A program made the translations under genes and the position numbers. A DNA stretch of 64,000 bases from Spirometra erinaceieuropaei (lineage: Eukaryota; Platyhelminthes; Cestoda; Diphyllobothriidea; Diphyllobothriidae), in contig CACRXP010000667.1 in assembly GCA_902702965.1 (NCBI GenBank), positions 63,654-127,653 of the forward strand. The letters run 5' to 3'. A model generated the notes under the pieces. The model searched no databases and was not told where the DNA came from. It was given only the letters and a program-made list of their open reading frames with translations. Positions within the stretch are counted from its first letter, which is position 1, and each line of letters opens with the position of its first letter. This document shows positions 36,711 to 49,530 of the stretch, one piece after another.

Positions 36711-37399
36711 TATTGCTGCTACACGAATCCTGTCAGCCAGGTCTTTTGCGGGAGTCTAGGCTTCATTCAGTCTCGCGGCAGATTTGACTTTATCTTTTCA
36801 TCATCGGCTATTTCCCCTTCGGTTCACTTTATCTCAATGCCCACATTAAGCTTACACGTGGGACCAGGACAGTGTAAGTGAGCGGATATACTATCGGCCC
36901 TTCAAAGGCAGTAAAAACAGCTTGGCAATTATCAGCTTCCGAAATGAAAAAAATGCGGTGGATTTGTAAATTTAAACGCCCATCAGTCCTCGTCCTCATG
37001 CACGTCAACCGCGGGAAGCCATTACTCACCTACGTAGATGTACAAACCAATTAAGAATATGAGAACCAGTTGACCAACAACAGAATTTCAGTTAAGATCA
37101 ATTCTGCACTCAAATCTGAATATAACAGACAGGAAAGTTTCAAACATCGAAATCGGCTGTGCAATTTTTAGACAAATTTGGTAATTATCTTTCGATATAT
37201 TCATCTTATAAAATAACCTGTGTCAGCATCCGCTTAAAGTTTTGTTGTTTGGACTGGCTTATCTGGCCCGCTAAACAGGATATGCGCATAGGTGCTCTTC
37301 ATTCAAGTAATAAATATGGGCCTGAGCATAATTCCGGAAAGGACCAGGTATTCCCATGTCAAAATCCCAACAAAGACTGCAATATAAAACTAGACTGTT

Positions 37400-37570
37400 G
37401 CCCAAATGCCTACCCTAACCCTACTTTAAACCTTTACACTGCAGCTAACACTAGCTGCTGCCTTAACCCCAAGCTTTATCCGGACTAAACTTTTTCGACT
37501 GCTTCATATCTAGCCTCAATTCTAGTTTGCAGCCTAACCCTCGGCTTAAGTCTAATCTTAAATCTAACTA
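37400..37570 (-). repeat. Degenerate telomere-like array, C-rich strand
   Basis: Units such as CCTACCCTAACCCTACTTTAA, GCAGCCTAACCCTCGG and CTTAACCCC. This is the same kind of repeat as at 36370-36710 in opposite orientation, so the two arrays face each other across about 690 bp. Confidence 0.65.
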
Positions 37571-39600
37571 TAATTTTACTGAAAGTTCGTTCAGAACCAC
37601 CCATATAGTATGCGATTTCTGCTTTCATGCCCTGTTTAAGGGTCATATAAGTCAGTCAGACCATTTTGTCAGTTTGAGCGCCACCAATCCATCACTTTCA
37701 TTATGGGAAAAAAGAGATTTAAGCACCACATTTAAACACCACATAAAAAACGCAGAAAAACTGGAATTGCTAGGGCATGCGGAAATTAATTAAGTTACTA
37801 ATCAATGACTTTTTGGGACTAATATGACATCGAGCTTAGCAAGTTTCTTTAAGGGGAATATTGTGACTCCTTTAAAACTAGCCCACAGGCTCCTGTATGG
37901 CTTGCATGGTGTTAGGGTGTGTATTTAATTTTCTAAATATAATTGTTAGAACGTATACCTCAGACTTCAAACCGCTTATAGAGCAAATAAACTGGCGCTT
38001 TTAGTACTAACACAGAGGATTTAATTTTATGTTATTTTTTCGGAACATAATAAGGACGTATTACTTCGCATAACCCAATAATCGCAGCTGTTACCTGTAA
38101 AATCGATGGGTATTAAGGAGACGTCATTCCTCGGGAAACATGAAAAAATGGGCTACCTAATTGAAACAATGCTGACTTCAGTGGTGCATTAATGTACAAA
38201 AAACGTTGAAAAGGAAACTGTGCCGTAAATGGCTGGCGGGTCGCTGCCTAAGACAGAACTTGGCCTCCTCCGCACACTTTCCTCTGTCAGGCAGCAGATG
38301 ACAGCTATGCTTTATGCATATATGACCACTCATCCGCTGTTCGGCTGTCCAGATGGCAAGTTCGAAAATGCAGTATCTCCTAAAAATGTGAGTTTTCGTT
38401 AATATGCCTCTTAATTGTGCCCAATTGAGGTGCATTTTTTTACGTACGCAGTATTTTTGTCCTCTTGGGTGTGCAAAAGTGGGTCATCTTGAAAATCGAT
38501 TATTTGGTTCGGAGGTAATGTTTTTTGGTACATCTCCCTTTCAAACGAGTTATTGGAAAGAATGATTGACTCGTAGCAGGACTATTGTGGGAGCCCTATA
38601 CGGCAGGGCAGTTAAGAGAAAAAGTGAATGGGACGCCAAACTCCTAAGACAGCATATGCATATGTCTATTGCACATTGAAATGTTATCCTAATCCTTCGG
38701 GAAGTTGATTGGTTGGATGCTTGTCTGTGACAAATTTTAATTGCTTTCCGCTCCTCTTTTCAGCAGCACTGTGCGTTTTCAGATTGACGATGTCATTTTT
38801 TTCTGCGAGCAAAACGTCGTAATTAGGATAAAGTCCGTTCTTGTGCTCCGTTTGTTGTCTCCTCACACATGCAAATAGACCCTGTCATGGAGCATCCTAC
38901 CACCCCTTGAAACTCAGTAAAAGATATGACATGATATCCCCAGGGTCCACAAGATGTCAATGTTGACTGGTCCTAAGAGTGTAGCTTTTTGCAAATCAAC
39001 TTCCTCCTGCTGCATGCTACCTGGGTGCATCTTATCTACACAACTGCCGACATCGTCGACGTGTGTACTCTATCCCATAGGGTCCAATGAAGGATTAAAT
39101 GCTCAGAGTGTTCTTTTCTGAGTGCAGCTGATCGGGCCAGCCGAGAACAGTGGTTTACCCTGGTGTCAGTTGCTCAAATCGTAGGTTTTGCCGCGTAAAT
39201 GCAAAATTGCGGCCGAGGCGTAATAAATAAGAATCGTGCGTAACAATCCTGAAAGGGGTAGGTCCTGAACTCAAAACCGGATACAGGAACATGAACCAGT
39301 CAGACACCGAAACTGACTAGAAAATTACCAGATAAATCTCATAGTTATCGCCCGACAGAAAATCGTCCGGTGAAAATCAAAGCGCGTGATTACTCGCATA
39401 AAGCATTTGTCAATTCGAACGCCTCGCAGTCCATTATCTTATTCACGGTAACTAAGTTATCCCAATACTCGGGTGCGCAATTAGACACAAGAGGTGCTAT
39501 AAAATCGGGATTACTTGGGCTAAATAAAAACTGTTAACATACAGACCAGCAACGTTATGGGCTTTTATGTTAGCCAGGCTAGCGAGTGCCAGCGTCGAAA
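37571..39600. other. No gene or element recognised
   Basis: Non-coding by inspection. Confidence 0.6.
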
Positions 39601-40190
39601 ATCATGAAATATTGGCCGAAATTTCGAATGCGTTTTCGTTTCGAAAAGATTAATTAAGCATGGTTGTAAAAATAATCGTCGTGCAGAGTAATTCTGTAAT
39701 TCAATTACCTCAGGACGCCGGCTTTGTGTGGTCTTTCGTACACGGAAAATATACGGCTTCGACTTTTGAAACCCTGAATGCAAGTATAACAGCAGGTGGA
39801 GTTCAGAATTATTCGGGAATTAGAAAATATTGTTTAAACCGAATTATACTCTTTCTTTGAGCATAAACGTTGTATAAGACGTGATTTTCTACCGAATAAG
39901 TAAAAAATGAATATTTTTATGAATGTTTCCTATGAAATATAATTGGGTTTTTATGGCATCAAAAATCGATGAGAAAATTGCATGCTACGTAAGCAAGCAT
40001 TTTTTGCAGTGTAGTTCTTGCATGCCGTCGGAAATACGTCCTTTTGAATGTAGGCACCCTGAGGTAACTGGATCATTACATATTTATGCTGCCTTATGAC
40101 CAGTTTTACAATCCTCCTTAATTAATCTTTTCGAAACGAGAACGCATTTCATAATTTCGATTGACATTTCATGAGTTAGCCCACCTACTG
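39601..40190. mobile_element. Foldback/MITE element, copy C (internally deleted)
   Basis: The left end is eroded (ATCATGAAATATTGGCCGAA, where the family has CTCATGAAATGTCAACCGAA). The right end is good (ACATTTCATGAGTTAGCCCA then CCTACTG). Internal blocks match the arms of A, but the element is about 590 bp, so roughly 390 bp of the left arm and centre are missing. No TA follows the right end. Confidence 0.8.
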
Positions 40191-40377
40191 CATGTGGGAT
40201 ATTTAAAACCAGCTCGAAAAATAAAAGCCTCCGCATTCCTACTGCAGTAATATGATAAAAATTTAAATCCTACGCAGAATCGCCACGAGGTTTAGTTGAA
40301 AGTGTCAAGTTGGCAAGTGAAGGGGATATAAGTGGACGTTAATATTCGGCAAGATCTTATTCTATAAGCGCAATTGT

Positions 40378-40500
40378 TAGGTTTTAGGGTTAGGTGTTGG
40401 TGTCGGGGTTGGTGGTTATGGATTAGGCTTGGGATTTGGGTTTAATGGTTGGGTATTGGGGGTTAGGGGTAGGCGCTAGAGTTTAGGCTGCGGTTTTTCT
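40378..40500 (+). repeat. Degenerate telomere-like array, second locus
   Basis: TTAGGTTTTAGGGTTAGGTG, then GGTTGGGTATTGGGGGTTAG and similar G-rich units over about 120 bp. It lies 190 bp from foldback copy C. Confidence 0.65.
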
Positions 40501-41491
40501 ACTGCAGGTACCGCTTCGAAACAAGATCCAATATAATGTTCTTAGAAAATTAACTAAAACCGCATTCTCCTTGTGTGCTGAATTATAAAATGTTGTTTTA
40601 CGTTTTGCAATCGTAATCATAGGACTCTAAAGTTATTTCAACTCCGCTGTGAACACATTCTATCTAACCTGACGTCTCAGGACAAAAGAACAACACTTTA
40701 AATATACATTTCTTTCAAACAACAGCGGTGTGCGCAAAGCAGAGCTTGTAATAACGGTTTTATGAAGTCAGTTCAATTTGCGTTTTGGCTCGTAAAGAAA
40801 GTGTTATCTCTGCATGGCATCCTGTGGTACTGTCCGCAGTTTGTCAGAAAAACGCATTTGTCAGAGGCAAACTCACAACTGTCCAACCTTAATGGCAAAA
40901 TACAACAAAATCAGCGCAGAATACGGTAAATTACTGATATTTCGAAAACTCAACCATTTAGGTTGCGTGCTGGTCAAAGCAAAGAGCCTCAAGTTTCCAA
41001 ATGCGAACAGGAACTATTAAGGATTTTTTACAGTAACGAAATTAAGTGGGTTTGTGGGACTGTTCTTCGTCAAAGACCTTTCAATTAAGAACTCAGTTAC
41101 GTCAAGCATTTTAAAGTATAATGCACACTCGCCTCTTCTTGTGATGAAGATGTCTAGAAATGCCCATCAAATTCACCCCTTAGGGGTCGGCGAATTCTTT
41201 GAAGCCCTGATTTTTGGGGAGTACATGTACACATGCGAAGCCGTCGGCTAATAGGGAAAAAATTAATCGCCCTCTTTTCCTTCTGACCAGACTGCTAAAT
41301 GCCTCCTTGGCAATATCTTTCGTAATTACGGCCGACGTAGCCAGAAACTCCAATGAAATTCACCAATAGCACTGAAGATGCGATTTACCTGTGGCCCGTC
41401 AAACTAAAAAAGGCGTTTAGTAGGGGAGGTTTTTTGGGTCTGGCAAGTCAAGCAGTGATTTTGGTTGTCGGTCACTCGATAAGATCACCCC

Positions 41492-41542
41492 TACCACCAC
41501 CACCACCACCGCCACCACCACCACCACCACCAACACTAACAC
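41492..41542. repeat. (CCA)n microsatellite
   Basis: About 13 CCA units with one CCG variant, then a few degenerate units. Non-coding context. Confidence 0.9.
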
Positions 41543-42994
41543 CATTACCAAAAATGGGCATATTGCAAAGTCAACAGAAACTGTTGCCACGCGATCTAAC
41601 CGACAAGAAGCTGCTGCACCTAAGTGCCCCTCCATTCTTAACTTTATAGCACAGGTCGTCATAGTTCAAACGCTTGACGGCTTGCTTTGTAAAGCACAAA
41701 ACGCGAATGATAGCCAATGTACAGCACAGGATCTACTTGAATTAATGACTCAGCGCCTCAAGAAATATTCGCCTTCACAACTTTAGTATACTAACAAATC
41801 AAGAGCGCATTATTGGTTTCACTCATCTCTAGACTCAATGTTGACGAAGTTTTCCAAAAGGTTATCAAGCGAACATTAAAGAAGTACAAATGGAAAACCG
41901 GGTAAGTCTTTGTCTGCATTATTTTCCGGGGCAGGTTCATCAGGACTCGACCCTCCGCGGTCTGCGTCTTACGATGACAGAGGAAAGGGAACAGAGGACC
42001 GTTCTTGGATGTTCTCTCCTGTCATCGGTTACAACAGCCACCAAGCAGCACATCACAAACGATGGGCATTATGCGGCGGGTGTCAGTTTATGGCAGCCCG
42101 CTAAACGGAGCGAGATTAATTTCCTCCGAGAGCCCTCGAACGTCATTGGTTATCCACGAGGATCCGTATAGATGAGTCGAATGGCACAACGAAAATTCAT
42201 TTAAGAATTAAGTCGGTTGAAATCCTAATTAAGCAATCTGCTTATGAAGGAGGACAGTCGCACACCTTGTAGTTTGAATTGCCGACATCTTTTACTCAAT
42301 AACCCACTAGCGAGTGATGCGGTCAAAACTCCGTTTGAAGGTCGATCCTAGTCTATTGACATCAATGTATATGCGACAAATACGATGCCGGAATAGGATT
42401 GCAAGCATGATAGCCTGGGCGCTTGCTGGCCGTTCAAAGTTCGGATACAAAATATGGGATTGCAACCGCTGTAGAGAAGATGTGGTATTTCTTCTACATT
42501 GGCCGTGTTGCGTTTATGGGAAGATGTGAGAAGGAGACGTCAATTCAGGTGTTAGTAGCCTAGGTGCCCACCGATTGCATAGACGTGCCTCTTTCCTCTC
42601 GCATTTTGCAAACCTGTTTGAAAATGAAGGCGGGAAACAATCAAGACCGCGAATAGTGCCTTGGAAAACAGTGACGAAAACAATACTGTGGGCAAGAAAC
42701 GCGAATCTACTTCGTCACCACAGCTGGGATTTCTAACATTAAAAATGAGCAAAATGTACAGGGAATTCCAGGCTCTGAAGAAGGATAGCAAAAGTATCTC
42801 CTCAAAATGTACGATCAACAATAAAGCACTCCCAGCGAACTCCGCTTTTCGGTTTGATAATCGGAATCATCTGCACTTAAAATCTCGTTCAGTTGACTTT
42901 ACAATCACCAATAAGAAATAAAATTGGTTAGGTGTAATTTTATTGCGTATGTCGACGGCTTTGCAGAATCCGCGCTTTTAGTGCGTAACCGATC
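41543..42994. other. No gene or element recognised
   Basis: Short frames only. None shows a recognisable domain. Confidence 0.55.
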
Positions 42995-43470
42995 CCAGGA
43001 AATGTTAGCCAAAATTCTGAAATGCGTTTTCGATTAGGAAGGATTACTTAGGTTGGGTTGTAATATTGATTAGCATGCAGCATAATCTTATGACAATTTG
43101 GACTCATCAAGATATCGATTTCTAAATGCTCTCCTTTTTGACCTGTAGAAACCACACTCGGTAAAAAAAGACTACTTATGTAGCATGCATTTACCCTGTT
43201 GGTTTTTACTGGTCTTATAAATTCAAATACATTTCATAGTAGACACGTGGAAAAGTATGCTTATTTTATTATCTTGGTAGAAAATCACATTATCTTCATA
43301 TTTTGTACCCAAAGAAAGTGTATATTTAGTTTCCAAAACGTTTCTAATTATGAGATTTTTAAGACCGTGTGATGTCCATGCATACAGGCTCTTACATGTC
43401 AGTTTACCAACGCTCCTCAAGAAATTCACTACACAGTCCCAATTCATTACGAAATTTTATGAGCCCTATA
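42995..43470. mobile_element. Foldback element, copy D (left arm, diverged)
   Basis: TTCTGAAATGCGTTTTCGAT, GTAGCATGCATTT and TTGGTAGAAAATCACAT follow the order of the left arm of A. A right arm is not seen. It shares variants with copy E (TCATCAAGATATCGA against CTCAGCAAGATATCGA), so D and E look like a subfamily. Confidence 0.65.
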
Positions 43471-44514
43471 TGATATCGTCTTGATTGAATAGGGGAATAT
43501 ATGATTCTTCTTACACGGAAGGCATCCACCTTGTAGACTGAAATTGATAAACGCCAATACAATGACTGATTGCGTTTATCTGGTAGGAAATTTTACAGGT
43601 AAATAATCAAAAGTTTAATTGGATTGTTAAGGATTTGCGGCACCAATAATAGCATTAAGTTCATAGGAGTGTTTTGTCTACAATCGTCTATGTCAAAAAA
43701 GCAACCGCAAATTCCCAGGAGAAGAGGAAGAAAAGCCTGTTTCACAAACAACAGCTTACGGGTAGACATTCTGAAAAAATGTCTACCAAGTATGTGAGAG
43801 AGAAAAAGGAAAATAACTTGGCTAAGTGGTCGACTTCAGTCAGTCTAACACATCTTCTCCAACCTACAGCGCAAAGGGAAACCTGCATACTAATTTGAAA
43901 AGCGGATGCTATCTCGTGGTTGGCTGCTTTTTTGCGCAAAAGTGCATTAAATGCGTCTGTGATCTTGCTTGATATCTAGCAGCAGCGCTGCAGCGTTGAA
44001 CTATGATTTTGTGCTAGGACATCGGTGTGTTTATGAAAAACGAATGAGTCGCCGTCATGTCGCGCTCACCACTGTAAATTATGAGCTGTCTACCCATCTA
44101 TGGAGAAACAACCAAGTGCCCACTTCCGTGTCACAAACTTTTACGATGATATCAGAAAGTTTACCAATATTATCAGAAAAAGCACAAAGTCCGGGTTGTT
44201 AGGCATTATCCTGTTAAGTACAATCACCTATTTTACCCTCATAGAAGGAGACCTGATAGTTGAAATGTTCTTCATGACTATCCGAAGCGAAAGCTCGTAA
44301 GAGCAGTCGGCTACGAATAGACGTACTTCTAACGGAAGTGTTTCAGTCCATTCTAATACAACTTACAGCTGCACTAATAACAGGTTGGGGGCTTGGGCAT
44401 TTTCTAATAAACTTGGACGCAGACGTGTGGGGAAATTCGGTTTTTATGTCATATCGGTAGATAATAGCAGGCACTTGCGTACCACGCGATAGGCGGCATG
44501 GTCTCAATGATGTT
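43471..44514. other. No gene or element recognised
   Basis: Short frames only, no recognisable similarity. Confidence 0.55.
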
Positions 44515-44800
44515 CGGCTACTCTACAGTTCGACCGTCGTTGTTGACGATGTCCACCATCTGATCCACATGAAGGTGAGATCCGGAACGGCGACTATTGC
44601 GTGAATTCGTTTGTGGTATTAGTGGACTCGCACCGCATCTACCGCACTCTCTTCTCCCCCACCTGGGCCCAGTGTTAAAATAGAGTAAAGAAAACCGGAA
44701 GCGGGCGAGGACACAGGTGGATGGCGCGATCGAGCCCACGCCTTGGCGCTCCACTCCATAACCAATGGACCACACAGCAAGTGACCCGGTTTTTGACCAA
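44515..44800 (+). repeat. GC-rich dispersed repeat, copy 1
   Basis: CGACCGTCGTTGTTGACGAT, GCATCTACCGCACTCTCTTC, CACCTGGGCCCAGTGTTAAA, CAGGTGGATGGCGCG and CTTGGCGCTCCACTCCATAA recur in the same order at 58190-58410. Non-coding as far as can be seen. Confidence 0.75.
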
Positions 44801-47121
44801 CAATAACAACGGGGGGCAGAAGCCCCAGTGTGGCGATTTCTGCCGGCAACAGAGTCTGCCACCGCACCCCGAGTGTTGGCATTTGTTATCGTTCGCAAAT
44901 TAGATAGCGCTTGTCAGAATCCGGGATAGCCTCCGTGCTGGACCAGAGCATCTACCACGTGACCGGTTTGTTCGGCTATAAGTGACTCAAAACCGGTAGA
45001 CGCTTGTGATCCTCACTGACACGGCCGCAATAGGGAAAAATATCAACTCCTGCGAGATACGTAACAGATTTTTGATTCAGTCAGTGTAAAACGTTGCCTG
45101 GCGGCGTTCGTTCCACAATTTGGCAGTTAGTTAGCCCTCGATATTATAGTTAATGGCCTCATACATGACCACAATCAGCAGATGTTCAGTTTTCAGTTCA
45201 GTTTATTTGAGGGAAATATAGGTGTTAAACCTTTGAACTCCCTATGTAATTACTGACTTTAATTTGGAAAGTTTTGTTCCCATGAATCCAGTTATTACTT
45301 TTGGCGAGAGCAAAATCTTTTGATATCAAAGGTTCCCGTAAAAGTTAATCCTATCGTTGTCCATTATCAGGTTTCCAAATTGTTTGTCAAAGCGGACGTG
45401 TGATGCATTACGTGGATAGCGTAAGGTCAAAATAAAACTTATCACGGAGGCTGTAATTTATGCAGTGGACTGTCGATGGTTTTATGCAAATTTTGGTCAT
45501 GGTCTTATTTGCAAACTCAGATAAACGTGATTGCAAATGTGCGCATGAACAAAGAAAAACCATCTGTTAGTAGGTTACCTTTCCACAAGGTTTTCTCCTA
45601 GCGTATTCTATACATGAATGGTCAAGTCCTCCATTTTTTTTTCAATTAACATTGGAGGATATCTCGAGCATTTACTCGCTTGTGGGCTTTTCCAGGAGTG
45701 AGTGACAGCTTTATTTCGCAAACAAAATGACTCCATTTGTCGGTCATTTTCTACTCATGAGTTAACGTGCTGATCAAACTTCTGCACGAAGCAAGCAGAC
45801 TTTTGCATCTCTTAACCTTATTTAAGTGGAAAATAAATCGCGATGAACAGCAAACCACATAAGCAAATGTTTAATTGAATATTTTCCAGTGAGCCTTCTT
45901 ACGGTTACTTCTGGAACGTCTGCGTATGCCATTTGTTGACAATACAGAAGTATTTTTTCTTTATGGTCTTATGCATAAGTACAAATTGGCAGTTTAAAAC
46001 GTTTATGGTTGTTTTCTTCGGAAAAGTTTCCTCACTATTTGCGCCGTATCTTTCCCTATTTTGGCCGAAGTTAAAAAACTTTCGTTTAAACAACAGTTGT
46101 TTCCCGTATTATTTAAGCGAGCATTATCGCACACTTGTCGCCTCCGATACACATTAGCAAAAGCGGTTTTCTGAATATATGATAACGTTTATTTCCACAG
46201 TCGCTTCAGTAATTTTTTCATCCTCGGGATAAAGCATAAACATAATGAGAATGAATGAATAACATTCGACCTATTTTGAGCCTTCTAATAAAATACACAA
46301 TACACAAAGACCTGGGTTGATAACTGGCGTGTTAGACGTTACGTTTGCCCCCTTTTGTTTGTCCGATTTTTTGAAACTCGACCGAAAAAATCGGTTTTAT
46401 GTTTTCAAGCAGTCCAATGCCTGCTTACGACACTGAATAAAACTATGTCGGTGTACGCTGTCACAATAATGTGAGGTCTTTTCAGAAAGAGTGAAATGTT
46501 TTTTCGGCCAAATTCTTTCGTCGACATTTTCAATGTAGGATCCTGCGCACAGTATGTAAATTACTGCTGTACTAGATAGAATGATCACATGTCTACCGAA
46601 AATCTTTTTGATTGTGTCGTGATTCGGTCGACCTTTTGTTTGACACAAAATCATAAGAACCTTCTTCCTTATGTTGTTCCGGCGAGTTATGAAGTGTTTT
46701 CTGGGAAAAATGGGGTTTAAATTTTGGAAAAGGCATTGCTCGCATTATGATGTTTGCGAAAATCGGTCTTACATAAAGTTTCTCTGAAACGCTTCCGGAA
46801 CCGCCAACAAAATAATCAGAGCATATTACCTGCACAAATAAGAAATAAAACATAACACTACCGACAAACGTAAGGAGAATTGAAATTGCCATTTTTGTTT
46901 TGTTGGCCTGCACACAAACTATGAAATGGCCACTCCAATCTTCCTTATCTTTGTCAATTACACTACATTAAACCATACTGCTAAATTTTTCCCCTAAGAT
47001 TTGGGTGTTACAAAAGTTTTCCCAGACCAAGAGGCTGTACTTGTGTCGCACCTCTCGATCTCTCTGTAGACAGAATGCTAAACGTACTGCTTTCTTATAA
47101 CGATTCCGTTGTCAAACCGAT
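44801..47121. other. No gene or element recognised
   Basis: AT-rich, non-coding by inspection. The string CTCATGAGTTAACGTGCTG near 45758 resembles the foldback terminus but has no arm next to it. Confidence 0.55.
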
Positions 47122-47836
47122 ATCACGAAATATTGGCAGAAATTCTGAAATGCATATTCGAATAAGAAGGATTATTTGGGTGGCGTTGCTATATTGATCA
47201 TAATACTTCATAATCCTAAATTATCTTAAACTCAGCAAGATATCGACCTTTCAATGCGCTTCTATTCGATCTCTTGCTGAAACTACACTCAGTTGAAAGC
47301 TGCCTAACTATAGTGTATTTTTCACCTTGAATTTCGATGGTCTTACGAATCAAAATATATTTTATAGAGAGCACACACAAATATATGCTGTCTTTTACTC
47401 GTCTGAGAAAAAACTTACGCTGTCTTTGTATTATTTTACCCAAAGAAAGAATGAATATAACTTTTGAAAAGCTTTCTCAACTCTCGACTAACTTTCAGCC
47501 TGATTAGCCGTTGCGTTAGCGTCTAAAGATTTCAGTCGACAAGATGTTTGCATGCGGATTAGGGAGAATCGTGTAATACTTTATGACTTTGTGAATATGC
47601 TGTACGAATGGCCATTGCACGGTCGTGTAAAATCTCCTAATTAAAAACTTTTTCAAAACATGAACATACATTTTTTGAGTAGGAAATGTGAAGACAATGT
47701 AATTTTCTACCAAGCGGGTAAGATAAAGCTGACTTGGCGCACATCTATCTTTCTCGGAGTTGTGTCAAAACTAATATTGCCCAGTCGTTTTTAGTAATCC
47801 ACTTAGGTCACGACGGATGAGTTAGCATGTGTACTG
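47122..47836. mobile_element. Foldback element, copy E
   Basis: It starts TCACGAAATATTGGCAGAAA and ends GATGAGTTAGCATGTGTACTG, which resembles the inverse of the mariner-type terminus. The interior follows the arm order of the family, with subfamily variants shared with D. About 715 bp and diverged. Confidence 0.7.
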
Positions 47837-49249
47837 CGCTGGGGTCGATCGGTTAACTTTTTCTTACCCACCACCAACGTACAAAGGCCAAGCATCTTCA
47901 AATTTCCACGTATTTAACCTGCAAACCGCTAAGTAGGTTTACGTGGCGTGCTTTAAAAAATACACTATCCATAGTATTTTATTCAATAAGCATCGAAAGT
48001 ATTAATTAAGATGCGGCCTCTCAGTGCTTCTTAACCTTCTGGTCTTCCCGAGCTCGAGGGTAGCTCTTAGTCCTGGAGACCTAAACGGCGGCTTAGGCGG
48101 TGTTTCCGCACGGACATTGTCGTTTTTATACCTTTCATTGGGCCGCATTAGGTTTCTTTACTCTCTTTATCATTTATCTCACGGATGTTTTGTCTGTGAA
48201 TAGGTTCACATCGTCTACTCTGCTTTTATTTTTGTCAACGTCAAAATCATGTTTTTCATCAGCCAACTGAACCCTAATACTGAAATGGTCATTCCAGTTT
48301 CCCTCGTCTTTGACCGTTGTGCTATTCTGTTTACATTATCAGCCGGTGGGAGACTATTGGCGGAAGTCCAGAATGAACCCTCAAGGCATAGCGGGACAAG
48401 TATGTACCATATCGCGATGTATGTGTGCCCCTCTACTAAACATGATATCGTGTTATTCGTCTTAAATCAGTTAGAGTAAGGACCCATTTCCAGCAAAGAA
48501 TACTGAACTGAAAAATTGGAACAATACAGGGTCAACACTGATTTACTTTTCTATAAAAGTGTATTCTCCGAAAGGAGCGGCATCTCTTGTTATGCTATAA
48601 TTACTGCATAACCCAATTTTCTCCGGTTAGCAGACGTGATATATAAAAATACGCAGGGAACATCGCCTGTAATCGAGATTTTGCAAGGCAGTAGGCATTC
48701 AACCAATGCGATTTGAGCAAGAGATAAATTTGAATAAAGAATACTTGAAAAACTTGAATTTACGGTTCCAGAGGACTATCATTTTATGTACGTGGTAGCA
48801 ATTTAAGCTGATTTTAGAAGCCTTTTGCGCAGATAACATTCATTTGCTCACGAAACAACAATGTGGCACTCGTGGGAGCATAACTTTACATCACTCAATT
48901 TAATTTCTTTATTTATATCAGGAGTTAGTTACCTTATGTTAAAGTGCTCTTGATACAGTGACCATTTAAAGTCTTGAAAAATATTGCCTAAATGGCCGTG
49001 TAATTTACTATGAGAAGCGGTGTGGATAGGGCGCAGGATATGGACAGCCAGTACGACAGTTTGTCTTGAGCCAAATTTCAGGAAGTTCAGTTTCGAATTG
49101 GATTACGGGGTCAGTTCCGAGTTAAAAATCAACCACAAATCCCTACCTGGTAAGTTGCAAATTACTTACATAGGATATTCAGCGATTGAATAAACGTTCA
49201 GAAATCAACTGACAATTTGTTTTATTCATATTGACCCAATTGTGATAAA
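47837..49249. other. No gene or element recognised
   Basis: Non-coding by inspection. Confidence 0.55.
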
Positions 49250-49530
49250 CTCGGCGTCTCGATGGGATTCGAGCATACGCTGTAAGGAGAAAGCTTTAGT
49301 GTAGCCGAAGCTCTAACCAGTTCAGTTACGAGACCCCGTCGGATGACGCGAATTTAATAAGATTTGAGTCTAATAAACTGTTCAACCCACTGCAACGTCT
49401 GGAATCCACCACATCAGATACAGTAAGTTGACTGCCCAGGCAGGATTTCCTAAGTAATTCACCAAAAGTCCACCAGATTACTGTCAGGCTTACGTTATTC
49501 TTAGGTGTTTTTGCAGATCTTGAATGTGAA
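49250..49530 (-). repeat. Dispersed tRNA-like (SINE-like) repeat, copy 2
   Basis: On the minus strand an 81-nt tRNA-like module (49335-49255) has acceptor-like ends GGTCTCG and CGAGACG (six of seven pair). It has an A-box-like ACTGAACTGGTTAGAGC and CTCGAATCC as a weak B box. It is preceded by a stretch shared with copy 1, for example TGGGCAGTCAACTTACTGTA against the TGTGGGCAGTCAGTCTGC of copy 1. Confidence 0.6.

Noticed and set aside
36554..36787. 77-residue plus-strand frame
   Set aside because: It is a repetitive Arg/Val/Phe translation of the telomere-like array.
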